A stretch of DNA of 64,000 nt from Eubacteriaceae bacterium (lineage in GTDB: Bacteria; Bacillota; Clostridia; Peptostreptococcales; Anaerovoracaceae): NCBI GenBank assembly GCA_902362805.1, contig CABIXY010000002.1:558001-622000 (forward strand), read 5' to 3'. Each line of letters starts with the position of its first letter. Position 1 is the stretch's first letter. Position numbers and translations under genes: made by a program. Shown here piece after piece: positions 1 to 9,453 of this stretch. The notes under the pieces were generated by a model. It worked only from the letters and a program-made list of their open reading frames with translations, was not told the origin of the DNA and made no database searches.

Positions 1-1270
1 AAGAGTAGAAGAGAACCAGATCAGCCAGCACTTCTTTGTGCATACCGAAGTCGTCATACAGCCCGTATTTAATCTGTCTGCCAAAGTTATCGAAGAACTT
101 TTCGTAACCTTCACGGTTTTCCTTGAGAAAGTCGAGAAGTTCTTTTTTTATTTTCTTCTCTAAATTTTTGGCGATATTCTTCAGCTGTCTGTCGTGCTGC
201 AGGGTTTCACGGGAGATGTTCAGAGACAAATCCTGAGAATCGACGAGACCTTTGACGAAGTTGAAGTAATCCGGCAGCAGTTCTTTGCACTTTTCCATAA
301 TCATGACACCGGAAGAATAGAGCTGCAAGCCTTTTTCGTAGTCCTTTGTGTAATAATCATATGGCGTGTGACCAGGGATAAAGAGAAGAGCTGTGTAGCT
401 GGAAACACCTTCCACACTCGTTCTGATGACCTTGACGGGATCCTCGTAGTCACCGAATTTGCTCTTATAATATTCGTTATAGTCCTCTGGTTTTACTTTG
501 CTCTTTTGACGTTTCCAAATCGGCTCCATAGTATTGAGGGTTTCAAGTTCCATGTAGCTTTCCATCTCAGGCGCTTTTCCTTCTTCAGGTTCTGCCCCTT
601 CTTTTGGACGGTGTTTTTCCACCATCATCTGAATCGGATATCTGATGTAGTCAGAATATCTCTTGATCAGGTCTCGAATGGTGTATTCTTCTAAGAATTT
701 GCTGTAATTTTCGCCTTCTGTGTCTTCTTTGATGTGAAGGACGATTTCTGTGCCGTAATTGGATTTTTCGGCCTCTTCTACAGTATAACCGTCTGCACCT
801 TTGGACTGCCATCTGTAAGCCTGTTGGCTGCCATAGGCTTTTGAGGTAACGATCACTTCGTCAGCAACCATAAAGGCTGAGTAAAAACCAACGCCGAACT
901 GACCGATGATGTCGATGGCTTTTTTCTCTTTGCTGTCCTTGTCTTCCTCTGCATGTTCTTCTTTAAAGGTCAAGCTGCCGCTTTTAGCAATGGTTCCTAA
1001 ATTCGCTTCTAATTCTTCTTTTGACATGCCGATGCCGTTATCACTGATGGTCAGGGTGCGAGCGTCTTTATCTGCTGACACGTTGATCTGAAAATCAGAA
1101 CGTTTGATACCGGTATCGCCGGACTGCAGACTCTGATAATACAGCTTATCCAGCGCATCGCTGGCGTTGCTGATCAGTTCTCTTAAGAAAATCTCCTTAT
1201 GAGTATAGATAGAATGAATCATCAGGTCTAATAACCTCTTTGACTCTGCCTTAAATTGTTTCTTTGCCAT
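1..1270 (-). CDS. htpG: HtpG, Hsp90-family molecular chaperone (3' end outside window)
   Basis: Reading the minus strand from the ATG at 1270 gives an open frame to the window edge that begins [10 protein letters not shown]. It contains the Hsp90 GHKL ATPase motifs [15 protein letters not shown] and GQFGVGFYS, then the middle domain. This is the dimeric ATP-dependent cytosolic chaperone that assists folding under stress. About 423 residues are visible of an expected 620-640, so the C-terminal dimerisation part lies before base 1. A GGCGAG-type ribosome binding site precedes the start. Transcription should come from the promoter at 1353-1380, with the CIRCE operator between promoter and gene. 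Identification is secure from the motifs. Confidence 0.96.
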   Translation of the reverse strand, partial: MAKKQFKAESKRLLDLMIHSIYTHKEIFLRELISNASDALDKLYYQSLQSGDTGIKRSDFQINVSADKDARTLTISDNGIGMSKEELEANLGTIAKSGSLTFKEEHAEEDKDSKEKKAIDIIGQFGVGFYSAFMVADEVIVTSKAYGSQQAYRWQSKGADGYTVEEAEKSNYGTEIVLHIKEDTEGENYSKFLEEYTIRDLIKRYSDYIRYPIQMMVEKHRPKEGAEPEEGKAPEMESYMELETLNTMEPIWKRQKSKVKPEDYNEYYKSKFGDYEDPVKVIRTSVEGVSSYTALLFIPGHTPYDYYTKDYEKGLQLYSSGVMIMEKCKELLPDYFNFVKGLVDSQDLSLNISRETLQHDRQLKNIAKNLEKKIKKELLDFLKENREGYEKFFDNFGRQIKYGLYDDFGMHKEVLADLVLFYS

Positions 1271-1314
1271 AATCTCGCCTCCGTATATATTGATTTTTTA
1301 AAGATCGGATATTG

Positions 1315-1341
1315 TTAGCACTCTGAAATAATGAGTGCTAA
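1315..1341. promoter_or_regulatory. CIRCE operator (HrcA binding site)
   Basis: A perfect inverted repeat TTAGCACTC, nine spacer bases, GAGTGCTAA matches the canonical CIRCE element exactly. It lies between the htpG promoter and its start codon, where HrcA would block transcription. It implies that htpG is in the HrcA (class I) heat-shock regulon here. Confidence 0.95.
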
Positions 1342-1352
1342 AACTATAATAT

Positions 1353-1380
1353 AATTTATCACTTTTAACAAAAAAGTCAA
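1353..1380 (-). promoter_or_regulatory. Probable sigma-A promoter of htpG
   Basis: On the minus strand, TTGACT (1380-1375) and TAAATT (1358-1353) are separated by 16 bases. The CIRCE operator starts 11 bases downstream of the -10 box, so it covers the expected transcription start. Confidence 0.65.
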
Positions 1381-1527
1381 GAGGAGAAAGCATTTTTTTT
1401 TGCGGGACGAGAGGAATGGATTGCCCATAGATTGAGAATATAGTAAAATAAAGCGAAAGAACCTCAGTGTGATGGAGTCATAAACAAGCGAATATCTGAC
1501 TAAAATGTTGTATGGAGGTATTTGCAA

Positions 1528-2712
1528 TTGAAAATCAAAATTTATCGCGGCACCCATCAGATTGGAGGCTGCATTACAGAAATAACCACAGAGAAAACCA
1601 GAATTATCATAGATTTGGGAACTGTATTGCCCTATAGAAACGGCAAGATGCCAAAAGAAAATCTAGTGATTGAAGGGGTGACCTATATAGGACATCAGAA
1701 GTGCGATGCCATCTTGTTTACGCACTATCACAATGATCATACAGGACTACTCGGAAAAGCGATTGAAGGAATTCCCCTGTATATGGGTGAGGGTGCAAAG
1801 AAAATTTTTCTTCTTTCGCAGAAGCATAAAGACAGTGGCCTCATATCGCGTATAGAACAGATGAACAGCTACAGAGACGGAGAAACTTTTACAGTAGGAG
1901 ATATAAAAATTACACCAATTCTGACAGATCACTCTGCCTTTGATGCGTATATGCTGCTCATTGAAGCTGACGGTAAACGAGTTCTTCATACAGGTGACTT
2001 TAGAACCCATGGCATCAAAGGAAGAATAGTCATTCCACGACTGAACAGTCTTCACGGCCTGGTTGATGTCATGATTACGGAGGGAACAAATTTGTCTTAT
2101 AAAAACCCTGTTGTGACCAGTGAGTATCTGTTAGTAGAGGCGGCGGAGATTTTGATGGAGCGATACAGGTACGTCTTTGTCATATGCAGTGCGACCGATA
2201 TTGACAGGCTGGCAGTATTTCACAAAGCGTCTGTCAGGAAGAAACGTTTCCTCTGTGATGCGTATCAGATGTCACTGCTGGAAACAGCGGCAAAATACGG
2301 CTCATCACTGACTGACTGCTATCGCTTTGACAGAAGCAGCGTTTATTTTGAAGACTTGGATGGGCTGCAAGACGGATTCTGCATGGCTGTACGCAACGAA
2401 AAAGATTTTCTGGAAATTATGGAGCCTTATAGAGAAAAACATAACGAAGAATCCCTGGTGATTTATTCGATGTCGGAAGGGTATTTAAAAAAACATCAGC
2501 AGACAATTGAAAAGATGATTGGAGGATTTCGCTATCATATAAAACTTCATACATCTGGTCACGCTTCCGAGGAAGCGATTTGGGAGGCCGCAAATACAGT
2601 CTGCGCCAAAAAAATCATCCCCATCCACACAGAGGATCCAGAAAATATCAGAGTAGGCGCATTACAGGAGCGAGTCGTATTTCTGGAAGATGGGGAAGAC
2701 TTTCAAGTATAA
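1528..2712 (+). CDS. Metallo-beta-lactamase-fold hydrolase, RNase J/beta-CASP-like
   Basis: A 394-residue protein with the metal-binding signature THYHNDHTG near residue 75, followed by a second histidine motif (TDHSAFDA) and the LHTGDF motif near residue 155. This is the core of the zinc-dependent metallo-beta-lactamase fold. The central part looks like a beta-CASP insertion, as in RNase J-like nucleases and mRNA 3'-processing enzymes, and HTSGHAS near the C-terminus fits that group. A TTG at 1528 is preferred because GGAGG (1514-1518) is nine bases upstream; the TTG at 1522 is too close. RNA or nucleotide phosphodiesters are the likely substrates, but this is not shown. The next gene follows by 26 bases, so the two may be co-transcribed. 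Confidence 0.8.
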   Translation: MKIKIYRGTHQIGGCITEITTEKTRIIIDLGTVLPYRNGKMPKENLVIEGVTYIGHQKCDAILFTHYHNDHTGLLGKAIEGIPLYMGEGAKKIFLLSQKHKDSGLISRIEQMNSYRDGETFTVGDIKITPILTDHSAFDAYMLLIEADGKRVLHTGDFRTHGIKGRIVIPRLNSLHGLVDVMITEGTNLSYKNPVVTSEYLLVEAAEILMERYRYVFVICSATDIDRLAVFHKASVRKKRFLCDAYQMSLLETAAKYGSSLTDCYRFDRSSVYFEDLDGLQDGFCMAVRNEKDFLEIMEPYREKHNEESLVIYSMSEGYLKKHQQTIEKMIGGFRYHIKLHTSGHASEEAIWEAANTVCAKKIIPIHTEDPENIRVGALQERVVFLEDGEDFQV

Positions 2713-2738
2713 CACGAAAAAGACATAAGGAGGCACAA

Positions 2739-3953
2739 ATGGATAAGCATGCAAAGTGGATTACAGAAGCTGTAGAATCGGTGGCAGAAACAGCTCTTAG
2801 AGAAGACGGAGAATACTGGAGAAGCACTTACACGAGAGAAGATGATAGGGCAGTAGCACTGCTGAAAGAACTGATGAAGGCAAAGGGGATGGAAGTCTGC
2901 TCTGACGCAGTAGGGAACCTCTTTGGACGTATACCGGGTCGCAGTCAGGAGGTGATCATGGCCGGCTCTCACAGAGACACTGTCAGAAGAGGCGGCAAAT
3001 ATGACGGCATGCTGGGCGTATTGACAGCGATAGAGGCTGCAGGTTCTCTGCAGGAAGAAGCAGGTATACCGGAGAAGACTGTGGAAGTGGTCGCTTTTTG
3101 TGAAGAAGAAAGCAGCAGATTCCCTACTAGTTATTTGGGCAGCAGGTATTTGTGCGGTGAATTCAGTGAAATAGAACTTGCAGACCGGGATGCAGAAGGC
3201 ATCCCTCTGGGGGAAGCGATGAAGCAGGCGGGCTATTTAAAAGAATCCTTAGCAGGAAAGCGAATGGATTTAGAGCGCTTCGTGGAATTGCACATTGAGC
3301 AGGGAGGCATTTTAGAACAGAAACAGAAACAAATCGGCATCGTTACGGCAATTGTAGGCCTCTTCAGCGGAGAAGTGTATTTCAAAGGGCACCAGAATCA
3401 CGCTGGAACGACACCGATGTATATGAGGAAAGATCCGACGCCAGTTGCAGCAGAGTTTATTTATAGATTAAACCAGTGGGCGATGGGCCATCAGTATGAC
3501 CTGGTCTGCACTGTCGGTAAGATGAACATAAAACCGGGCAATGCCAATGTCATTGCTGATGAAGTCATGTTTACTTTTGACATACGTTCTTCAAAAGCAG
3601 AACTGATGCAGGAAGCGGCGGAAGTGGTGGAGCAATTAAAAGATGAAATGGAAGGACTGATTGAAATTTCTATCGTAGTACCTTGCAATGAGCCGCCAGT
3701 TTCCCTGGACGAAGAAGGTGTGGCATTGATGAAGCAAATTGCAGACAATGGCAATTATAACTATATGGAAATTGTCAGTGGGGCTGGTCATGATTCGCAA
3801 GTCTTGGCGCAGTCTTTCCCAGTCAATATGATTTTTGTCCCCAGCGTCCAGGGCATCAGTCATAACGAAAACGAATTTACCAGGGCAGAAGACATTGAGG
3901 CAGGGATTCATTTCCTGAAAGACTTTCTGCGGGAAGCGGCATGGAAGGCATGA
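2739..3953 (+). CDS. M20-family hydrolase, allantoate amidohydrolase/N-carbamoyl-amino-acid hydrolase type
   Basis: A 404-residue protein starting at an ATG with AAGGAGG five bases upstream. It carries the family hallmarks GSHRDT and GGKYDG (metal ligands), CEEESSRFPTSYLGSR (catalytic glutamate region), LHIEQGGILE, and HQNHAGTTPM in the dimerisation lid. GAGHDSQ near the C-terminus supplies the last metal ligand. These match the HyuC/AllC branch of M20, which uses two divalent metals to cleave N-carbamoyl amino acids, allantoate or ureidoglycolate. Length is normal. The first motif reads GSHRDTV where relatives usually have GSHIDSV or GSHLDTV. The exact substrate cannot be read from sequence; no other purine-catabolism genes are nearby. 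Confidence 0.85.
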   Translation: MDKHAKWITEAVESVAETALREDGEYWRSTYTREDDRAVALLKELMKAKGMEVCSDAVGNLFGRIPGRSQEVIMAGSHRDTVRRGGKYDGMLGVLTAIEAAGSLQEEAGIPEKTVEVVAFCEEESSRFPTSYLGSRYLCGEFSEIELADRDAEGIPLGEAMKQAGYLKESLAGKRMDLERFVELHIEQGGILEQKQKQIGIVTAIVGLFSGEVYFKGHQNHAGTTPMYMRKDPTPVAAEFIYRLNQWAMGHQYDLVCTVGKMNIKPGNANVIADEVMFTFDIRSSKAELMQEAAEVVEQLKDEMEGLIEISIVVPCNEPPVSLDEEGVALMKQIADNGNYNYMEIVSGAGHDSQVLAQSFPVNMIFVPSVQGISHNENEFTRAEDIEAGIHFLKDFLREAAWKA

Positions 3954-4065
3954 CGATCAGCCTCATATATGGTAGAATAAAGAGAAGCTATGTTTGTGGT
4001 GAGGAAACAGCCGATCAGAAAAGATTCAAAGAATTTTATTTATATTTTATGCCGGAGGTGCAGCC

Positions 4066-5532
4066 ATGGATCACAATAATTGTTTTGGGCAGAAACTAGG
4101 ACAGCTTTTAGTAGCAGCAGATATCAAAAATTTGACAGTCGCACAGAATTTGAAATATGATGTTTCCTATATCAGCAAATGGATTTCTGGAAAAGCTGTT
4201 CCTTCTAAGAAAAATATTGAATCCATTGCCAATTTAGTATGCAGTTTGGTAATCAATAATGGAAGCAGTGCGTTTAAGAATCAAATCAGAAAAGAATACA
4301 ATGTTGACGATGACGGACTGCTCCGTGATGCGCTGAAACGAGATTTGCTGGCAGCATATCACGAGACTGTTGGAGATTTTGACTATTCTAAATATGTGAA
4401 CAATGCGTCTGTCGTAATCAGGCCAGAGGGTCAATATCCGCTGCTGCAAGATTATGCGAAGAGTGTGGATACTGCAAAACCTGTTGAGATTGCCATTCTG
4501 GCGGATTTGTTCTCCTTGGATCACATGTCAAAATTACTTCTGGCTGGTATGGAGGAACATCATTTCCGCGTGACGAGAGAACGAAGTGACATCCATCTCC
4601 ATTTTATTCTCGACATTGAACAACTGGATGGACACTCTGTCTATGATGTAATCTTATTTATCCATATGCTGACCAATTATTCTCTTTTAGATTTCACTTT
4701 ATCACAGAGTAAAGCGGCCAAAGGAAAATTGATGTTTTCTGTCATAAAACATTATGCAGGAATCAGCATGTTGACGGATAACGGACAGATTCTCTGTACC
4801 GTGTCCAGCAGAGACAGAGAGGTCGGACACAGTATCTACGACAACATCATCACTTATGAAAGTCCTGATCAAAATCTCTTCAGCAGTCTCACCCTGGCGT
4901 CCATGCTGGAGACGCATGAATATATGCAGCTGCTTTTGGAGAAAAATAACAGATGGCTGGTGGGCCACATGATGGAGCTATTTATTACAAAAGATTTGTT
5001 CGATCGTTTGCTTGAAAGAGAATTTTCAGAAGATAATTTGGCACGAAAGGAAGCGAGCAGAGCCTACTTAATTGCTCAAAATCTTTTCGCACGGGAAGAC
5101 GTTTTTATCATGATTTACAACTCGGCATTGACGAACTTTATGTTATCTGGGGAATTGGACTTCTTCAATAAAAAGGTGGTCTTAGGTGCAAAGGAACGCA
5201 AGGTGCAGCTGGAGCATTTCAAAGATTTGCTGGATGTGCAAAGTGATTTACGTATCAAAATGATCAGCGGCGGTTTCAGCGACGATTTCAGATACATTAC
5301 GAATCCTTGCATTTTTCTGTCTGATTCGATTAATTATTTAAGATTAGAAAATAACTATTATGACAAGAATATATTATTAATTCGTGATAACAAGCTGCGG
5401 GAGATTTTCAACACCTTTTACGACAAAATTTGGATTGACCGACAGGATGTAGTCGTTTCTGAAAGACAGCTCATCTTAGAGCAGTTAGACAACTTAATCA
5501 ATGCGGCAGGTCTGCTCTGCGATGTGGAATAA
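4066..5532 (+). CDS. Large helix-turn-helix regulator (XRE-like N-terminus)
   Basis: A 488-residue protein with an N-terminal Cro/C1-like helix-turn-helix: residues about 10-60 read as a helix, then VSYISKWISGKAVPSKKNIE, the typical recognition-helix pattern. The remaining 420 residues are predicted soluble and match no domain I can name. Large single-HTH proteins of this kind are common in amino-acid-fermenting clostridia. It stands just upstream of a glutamate-symporter homologue and an amidohydrolase in the same direction (122-base gap), so it may control them. The ribosome binding site is GGAGG seven bases before the ATG. Function as a regulator is an inference from the N-terminus and position. 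Confidence 0.65.
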   Translation: MDHNNCFGQKLGQLLVAADIKNLTVAQNLKYDVSYISKWISGKAVPSKKNIESIANLVCSLVINNGSSAFKNQIRKEYNVDDDGLLRDALKRDLLAAYHETVGDFDYSKYVNNASVVIRPEGQYPLLQDYAKSVDTAKPVEIAILADLFSLDHMSKLLLAGMEEHHFRVTRERSDIHLHFILDIEQLDGHSVYDVILFIHMLTNYSLLDFTLSQSKAAKGKLMFSVIKHYAGISMLTDNGQILCTVSSRDREVGHSIYDNIITYESPDQNLFSSLTLASMLETHEYMQLLLEKNNRWLVGHMMELFITKDLFDRLLEREFSEDNLARKEASRAYLIAQNLFAREDVFIMIYNSALTNFMLSGELDFFNKKVVLGAKERKVQLEHFKDLLDVQSDLRIKMISGGFSDDFRYITNPCIFLSDSINYLRLENNYYDKNILLIRDNKLREIFNTFYDKIWIDRQDVVVSERQLILEQLDNLINAAGLLCDVE

Positions 5533-5654
5533 ATTGAATTTGTTGATTCAACTTATTCCTGTTCTATCCGCTTCTTGCTTTCTGCACAGTTGTGATATCT
5601 GTTATCCTATAGTTATATAGAGTTTGAGATTTGATATAATTGGGAGGATATTAC

Positions 5655-7082
5655 ATGAATAGTTTTATGACTGCATTCGGCCTTGCCAGCGTGGCACTGT
5701 GCATCGGCACCTTTTTAAGAGCAAAGATACCGGCATTAAGGAATATGTTGGTACCTGCAAGTGTTATCGCAGGTATCATCGGCGTGATATTTATGAACCT
5801 GGCAACCCAGTTCAAAGTTAATATCGGGACGGATTCACAGATGTATACAGAAATCGTTAATCATCTGTTTACCATATCCTTTATTTCTATTTGTCTGACT
5901 GGGGCTAGCAAGAGCAAAGACAATACGCCAAAGCACATTCTTAAAGGAACTTTAGGCATGGGCGGCGTCTGGTGTCTGCTTTATGCCTTGACACCGCTGA
6001 TTGGATTCGGACTCATCACACTGCTGGGTAAGAGTTTTGACATGGATTCCGTCTACGGGACACTGATTCCTTTCGCCTTTACCCAGGGTCCAGGACAGGC
6101 AGCTTCTTACGGAGCTCTCTATGAACAATTTGGATGGGAGAATGCGGCTATGGTTGGCGTCACCTTTGCAGCGATCGGTTTTGTTGTAGCTTTTCTGGTC
6201 GGCATACCGGCAGCAAAGCTGGGCGTCTCCCGTGGAATTGCAAAGAACTGCGGCGCTATTGACAGCAGCATTTTGAAAGGTTACCTGAAAAAAGAGGAAC
6301 AGACCAACTACATGGTCAAGGATACCACTTGTAACAGCAATATCGAAACCTTGACCTTTCACTTCGCACTGATGGGCCTCTGCTACATCTTTGCCATCGG
6401 CATTTCTAAGGTCTTCGCTCTGATTCCAGGCTTCCTGGGGCAGTCCATGAGCGGACTGATGTTTATGAACGGCATGGTTGCAGCGTACATCGTCAAATTC
6501 TTGATGAAGAAACTGAACATTGACTTTCTGCAGGAAGATGTACTGCAGACGAAAATCACTGGCTGGACGGCTGATTATCTGGTAGTCTGTGCTTTCATGG
6601 CTGTCGGATTTCATGTTCTGGGCAGCTGGCTGGTGCCGATCATCGTTGAAAGCCTGATTATCACAGTCGTTACGTTTATCGTTTGTTTTTACTTCGGACA
6701 GCGGATTGGCGGCAGCAACGACTTCGAGAGAACCCTGGGGCTCTACGGTACTGCTACAGGAACTGTGCCTAGCGGTATCGCATTGGTTCGTATTGTAGAT
6801 CCGGAGTTCAAGACTTCCACTGCTGTGGAGCTGGGTCTGATGAATCTGGTCATGTTGTTGACGGTTCCGGTCTATCTGGTTCTGCTTGCCATGGCGTCAG
6901 GAGATCTTTCCACCAACATGGCGATGCTTGCGCTAGCCGGACTCTGTGTGGTTTACCTGATTTTCATGAAAGTAACGCGTACTTGGGGACAAAAGACCTT
7001 CAGCTGGAAAAAATCAAAGGAGGAAGAGAATGGAAACAATTTATTATGGCGGACCGATTCTGACTATGGAAAAGCAGAGTGA
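5655..7082 (+). CDS. Sodium/glutamate symporter family protein (GltS-like, ESS family)
   Basis: A 475-residue polytopic membrane protein with about 10-12 hydrophobic segments. The LVPASVIAGIIG segment and two pseudo-repeats with glycine-rich re-entrant loops (AFTQGPGQAASYG near residue 140; GLYGTATGTVPSGIALVRIVDPEF near residue 365) are the signature of the ESS glutamate:Na+ symporters. The start at 5655 has GGGAGG seven bases upstream; a TTG 15 bases earlier is in frame but lacks a site. The C-terminus overlaps the next gene by 53 bases, which implies translational coupling. Substrate may be glutamate or another acidic amino acid. The neighbouring amidohydrolase suggests that imported amides or N-acyl compounds are processed inside the cell. 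Confidence 0.85.
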   Translation: MNSFMTAFGLASVALCIGTFLRAKIPALRNMLVPASVIAGIIGVIFMNLATQFKVNIGTDSQMYTEIVNHLFTISFISICLTGASKSKDNTPKHILKGTLGMGGVWCLLYALTPLIGFGLITLLGKSFDMDSVYGTLIPFAFTQGPGQAASYGALYEQFGWENAAMVGVTFAAIGFVVAFLVGIPAAKLGVSRGIAKNCGAIDSSILKGYLKKEEQTNYMVKDTTCNSNIETLTFHFALMGLCYIFAIGISKVFALIPGFLGQSMSGLMFMNGMVAAYIVKFLMKKLNIDFLQEDVLQTKITGWTADYLVVCAFMAVGFHVLGSWLVPIIVESLIITVVTFIVCFYFGQRIGGSNDFERTLGLYGTATGTVPSGIALVRIVDPEFKTSTAVELGLMNLVMLLTVPVYLVLLAMASGDLSTNMAMLALAGLCVVYLIFMKVTRTWGQKTFSWKKSKEEENGNNLLWRTDSDYGKAE

Positions 7083-8637
7083 TTACCCAGAAGCGATTCT
7101 CGTTAAAAAAGGAATGATAAAGAAGACAGGGACGTTAAAGGAAGTTTTAGACGCCGCTGACAAAAATGTAAAGAAGATCAATCTCGACGGCAGATGTCTG
7201 ATGCCGGCTTTTATCGATGCTCACGGACACATTTCCATGAACGGACAGATGTCCCTTTGTGCGGACTTGTCAGAGTGCAAGTCTTTCGATGACATCATCG
7301 CTGTCATGAAACAATATATCGCCGACAGGAAATTGACATCGAAAGACGTGGTTATCGGCTTTGGTTATGACCATAATTTTTTAAAGGAACAGAGTCATCC
7401 GGGAAAAGCTGTGCTGGATCAGGTGAGCAGGGATATCCCCATCATGATCATGCATGTTTCCGGACATCTGGGCTGTGTCAACAGCAGTATGCTTGCTTTG
7501 GCGGGCATCGACAGCAGTACCGCAGATCCGCAGGGCGGGAAAATTGGAAGAGTGCAGGGATCACAGGAACCAGACGGTTACTTGGAAGAAGCTGGCATGC
7601 TTTCGGTTCAAGGCACTGTCATGAAGAAGGTCAAAGTCAATATCAGGGAAATGATGAAAGGGATGCAGAAGGTCTACATTGAAAACGGTGTGACCACTGT
7701 TCAGGACGGCGCAACGAACAAGATGGCGCTGAAGCTGTTGAAATTGAGCAATGCTTTAGGAGCATTGAAGATCGACGTGGTAGCTTATCCTCTGATGAAC
7801 GATGGCGGGCGGGAAGTCATCAAAGACAATCCGAAAATGGACAGAACCTACAAAAAACATCTCAAATTAGGAGGATACAAGGTTGTTCTAGATGGCTCGC
7901 CGCAAGGGCGTTCTGCCTGGATGAGCCAGCCATACCTGGGTGGCGAGGAAGACTACTGTGGTTATCCGTGGATGCCCGATGAAGAGGTCTGCAAATATGC
8001 CCTGCAGGCAGTCAATGACAATCAGCAGTTGTTGGCTCACTGCAATGGAGACGCGGCGGGAGATCAGTTTTTAAACGCATACGAGAGTGCTTTAGCTAAG
8101 AGCAGTAATCCCGACAAAGACAATCTTCGCCCGGTGATGATTCACTGTCAGACAGCGCGTAACGACCAATTGGATCGCATGGCAGAGATGAACATGGTGG
8201 CCTCGATCTTTGTTGGCCATGTCTATTACTGGGGGGACATCCACGTAAAGAATTTTGGTGAAGAACGGGGAAATCATATCAGCCCGGTGAAAGACGCCAT
8301 GGACAGAGGGCTGTCAGTGAACTTCCATCAGGACACGCCAGTGACCAAACCTTACATGATGCATTCCGTATGGTGTGCGGTTAACAGAATCAGCCGTGAT
8401 GGAAATATCATCGGCGCTGACCAGAAGATATCGGTATACGAGGCACTGAAGGCTGTGACCATCAACGCTGCATATGAGTATTTTGAGGAAGACAGCAAGG
8501 GAAGCATCAAAGAAGGCAAGCGGGCAGATTTAGTCATATTAGATAGGAATCCGCTAGAGACAGAAGCTATGGAGTTGAAAGATATCAAGGTTCTTGAGAC
8601 GATTAAGGACGGAAAGACTATTTATGTAAGAAAATAG
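7030..8637 (+). CDS. YtcJ-like metal-dependent amidohydrolase
   Basis: A 535-residue member of the amidohydrolase superfamily. It opens with the typical small beta domain (IYYGGPILTM), then the metal-binding FIDAHGHI at about residue 62, the YtcJ-type GFGYDHNFL, GYLEEAG (carboxylated-lysine or equivalent position), HCNGDAA and HCQTA, and ends with GSIKEGKRADLVILDRNPL, the C-terminal beta-sandwich motif. This branch hydrolyses exocyclic amide or N-formyl bonds; substrates are mostly unknown. The ATG lies inside the end of the symporter gene, nine bases after AAAGGAGG, so the two are an operon. Cytoplasmic; no signal peptide. Confidence 0.85.
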   Translation: METIYYGGPILTMEKQSDYPEAILVKKGMIKKTGTLKEVLDAADKNVKKINLDGRCLMPAFIDAHGHISMNGQMSLCADLSECKSFDDIIAVMKQYIADRKLTSKDVVIGFGYDHNFLKEQSHPGKAVLDQVSRDIPIMIMHVSGHLGCVNSSMLALAGIDSSTADPQGGKIGRVQGSQEPDGYLEEAGMLSVQGTVMKKVKVNIREMMKGMQKVYIENGVTTVQDGATNKMALKLLKLSNALGALKIDVVAYPLMNDGGREVIKDNPKMDRTYKKHLKLGGYKVVLDGSPQGRSAWMSQPYLGGEEDYCGYPWMPDEEVCKYALQAVNDNQQLLAHCNGDAAGDQFLNAYESALAKSSNPDKDNLRPVMIHCQTARNDQLDRMAEMNMVASIFVGHVYYWGDIHVKNFGEERGNHISPVKDAMDRGLSVNFHQDTPVTKPYMMHSVWCAVNRISRDGNIIGADQKISVYEALKAVTINAAYEYFEEDSKGSIKEGKRADLVILDRNPLETEAMELKDIKVLETIKDGKTIYVRK

Positions 8638-8647
8638 AAGCATGAGA

Positions 8648-8674
8648 AAGGGCGTTCTTCGGACGCTCTTTTTT
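8648..8674 (+). terminator. Rho-independent terminator after the amidohydrolase gene
   Basis: A ten-pair stem (AAGGGCGTTC with GGACGCTCTT, including two GU pairs) with a three-base loop runs into six T residues. It begins 11 bases after the stop codon. Confidence 0.85.
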
Positions 8675-8683
8675 GATATGGAT

Positions 8684-8712
8684 TTGCAGACATTAGTCTT
8701 CTATGATACAAT
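8684..8712 (+). promoter_or_regulatory. Sigma-A promoter for the 8752 lipoprotein gene
   Basis: TTGCAG and TACAAT are separated by 17 bases and lie 40 bases before the start codon, directly after the previous terminator. Confidence 0.6.
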
Positions 8713-8751
8713 AAAAAAAGGTGATAATTTTACAAGTCAAGGAGAGGTATT

Positions 8752-9420
8752 ATGAGAAAAGGATTTAAAACTCTTATCATCTTATTTATTACTATAAGTA
8801 TGATTTTGATGTATATCTCATGCGGAGAAGAATCCACAGTAGCTGCTGAGAATGCTGTTACGAAGGCTTTTACCGCTTTGCAGTCGGGCGATGTGGAAAG
8901 TGCAGACCAGTACATGAATGCAGACGATCTTACAGAGTTTACGAATATGGAATTTAATGAAGACGATGTACAAAAAGAACAGATACTGACCATCATCAAA
9001 GCGCTCTTTACCCATTTTGACTATGAAATCTTATCTTCAGAAGAGCAGAAAGATGGAACTGTCCAAGTGAAGGCCAGACTCAGTAATGTGGACCGGAAAG
9101 AAGTGGCTGACACATGGTCGGCTGAAATCATGAAGATCGGCATGAAGGCCTGTGGCTTGGATGATGCAGAAATCCAAAGGAAAATTGATTCCTTGAAACT
9201 GTCAGATGTGACGTTCTATGCCATGTCAAAGAAAGATATTCAGGAGATGGTCGATGCATCAGAGGACTGTGTAGAAAAGGCCGCAGCTGATCAAAAATTC
9301 GAATCGTGCACGACTATTTTAAGAGCAGAAAAGACAGATGGCAAATGGAAATTACATTTGGATAAAGAGCAAAGAGAATTTATTTTTGGAGCTTTTACGA
9401 AAGTGATGAATAGTGTATAG
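8752..9420 (+). CDS. Putative lipoprotein of unknown function
   Basis: A 222-residue secreted protein. Residues 1-22 are a charged start plus a hydrophobic core ending at ISCGEE, a lipobox-like site (Cys 24) that is imperfect because tyrosine occupies the -3 position. The mature part is soluble, acidic and mixed alpha/beta. It resembles the many small clostridial lipoproteins with an NTF2-like or DUF5105-like fold (AVTKAFTALQSGDVESADQYM is typical of the start of such domains), but I cannot assign a family firmly. It is monocistronic, with its own promoter and a terminator shared with the convergent gene. Surface-anchored binding or stress roles are possible; nothing in the sequence decides it. 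Confidence 0.7.
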   Translation: MRKGFKTLIILFITISMILMYISCGEESTVAAENAVTKAFTALQSGDVESADQYMNADDLTEFTNMEFNEDDVQKEQILTIIKALFTHFDYEILSSEEQKDGTVQVKARLSNVDRKEVADTWSAEIMKIGMKACGLDDAEIQRKIDSLKLSDVTFYAMSKKDIQEMVDASEDCVEKAAADQKFESCTTILRAEKTDGKWKLHLDKEQREFIFGAFTKVMNSV

Positions 9421-9429
9421 AAGAAAACG

Positions 9430-9453
9430 AAAGGGCGCTAATCAGCGCCCTTT
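9430..9453. terminator. Bidirectional terminator between convergent genes
   Basis: A perfect ten-pair stem, AAAGGGCGCT and AGCGCCCTTT around the loop AATC. The stop codon of the minus-strand M20 gene lies inside it (9438-9440). The stem's own terminal AAA/TTT supplies short T tracts on both strands. Confidence 0.8.

Noticed and set aside
194..694. Plus-strand frame inside htpG
   Set aside because: Antisense to conserved Hsp90 sequence; phenylalanine-rich translation typical of a shadow frame.
5952..6614. 220-codon minus-strand frame inside gltS
   Set aside because: It is antisense to a well-supported membrane protein, is rich in His/Gln as expected of a reverse frame, and lacks a ribosome binding site.
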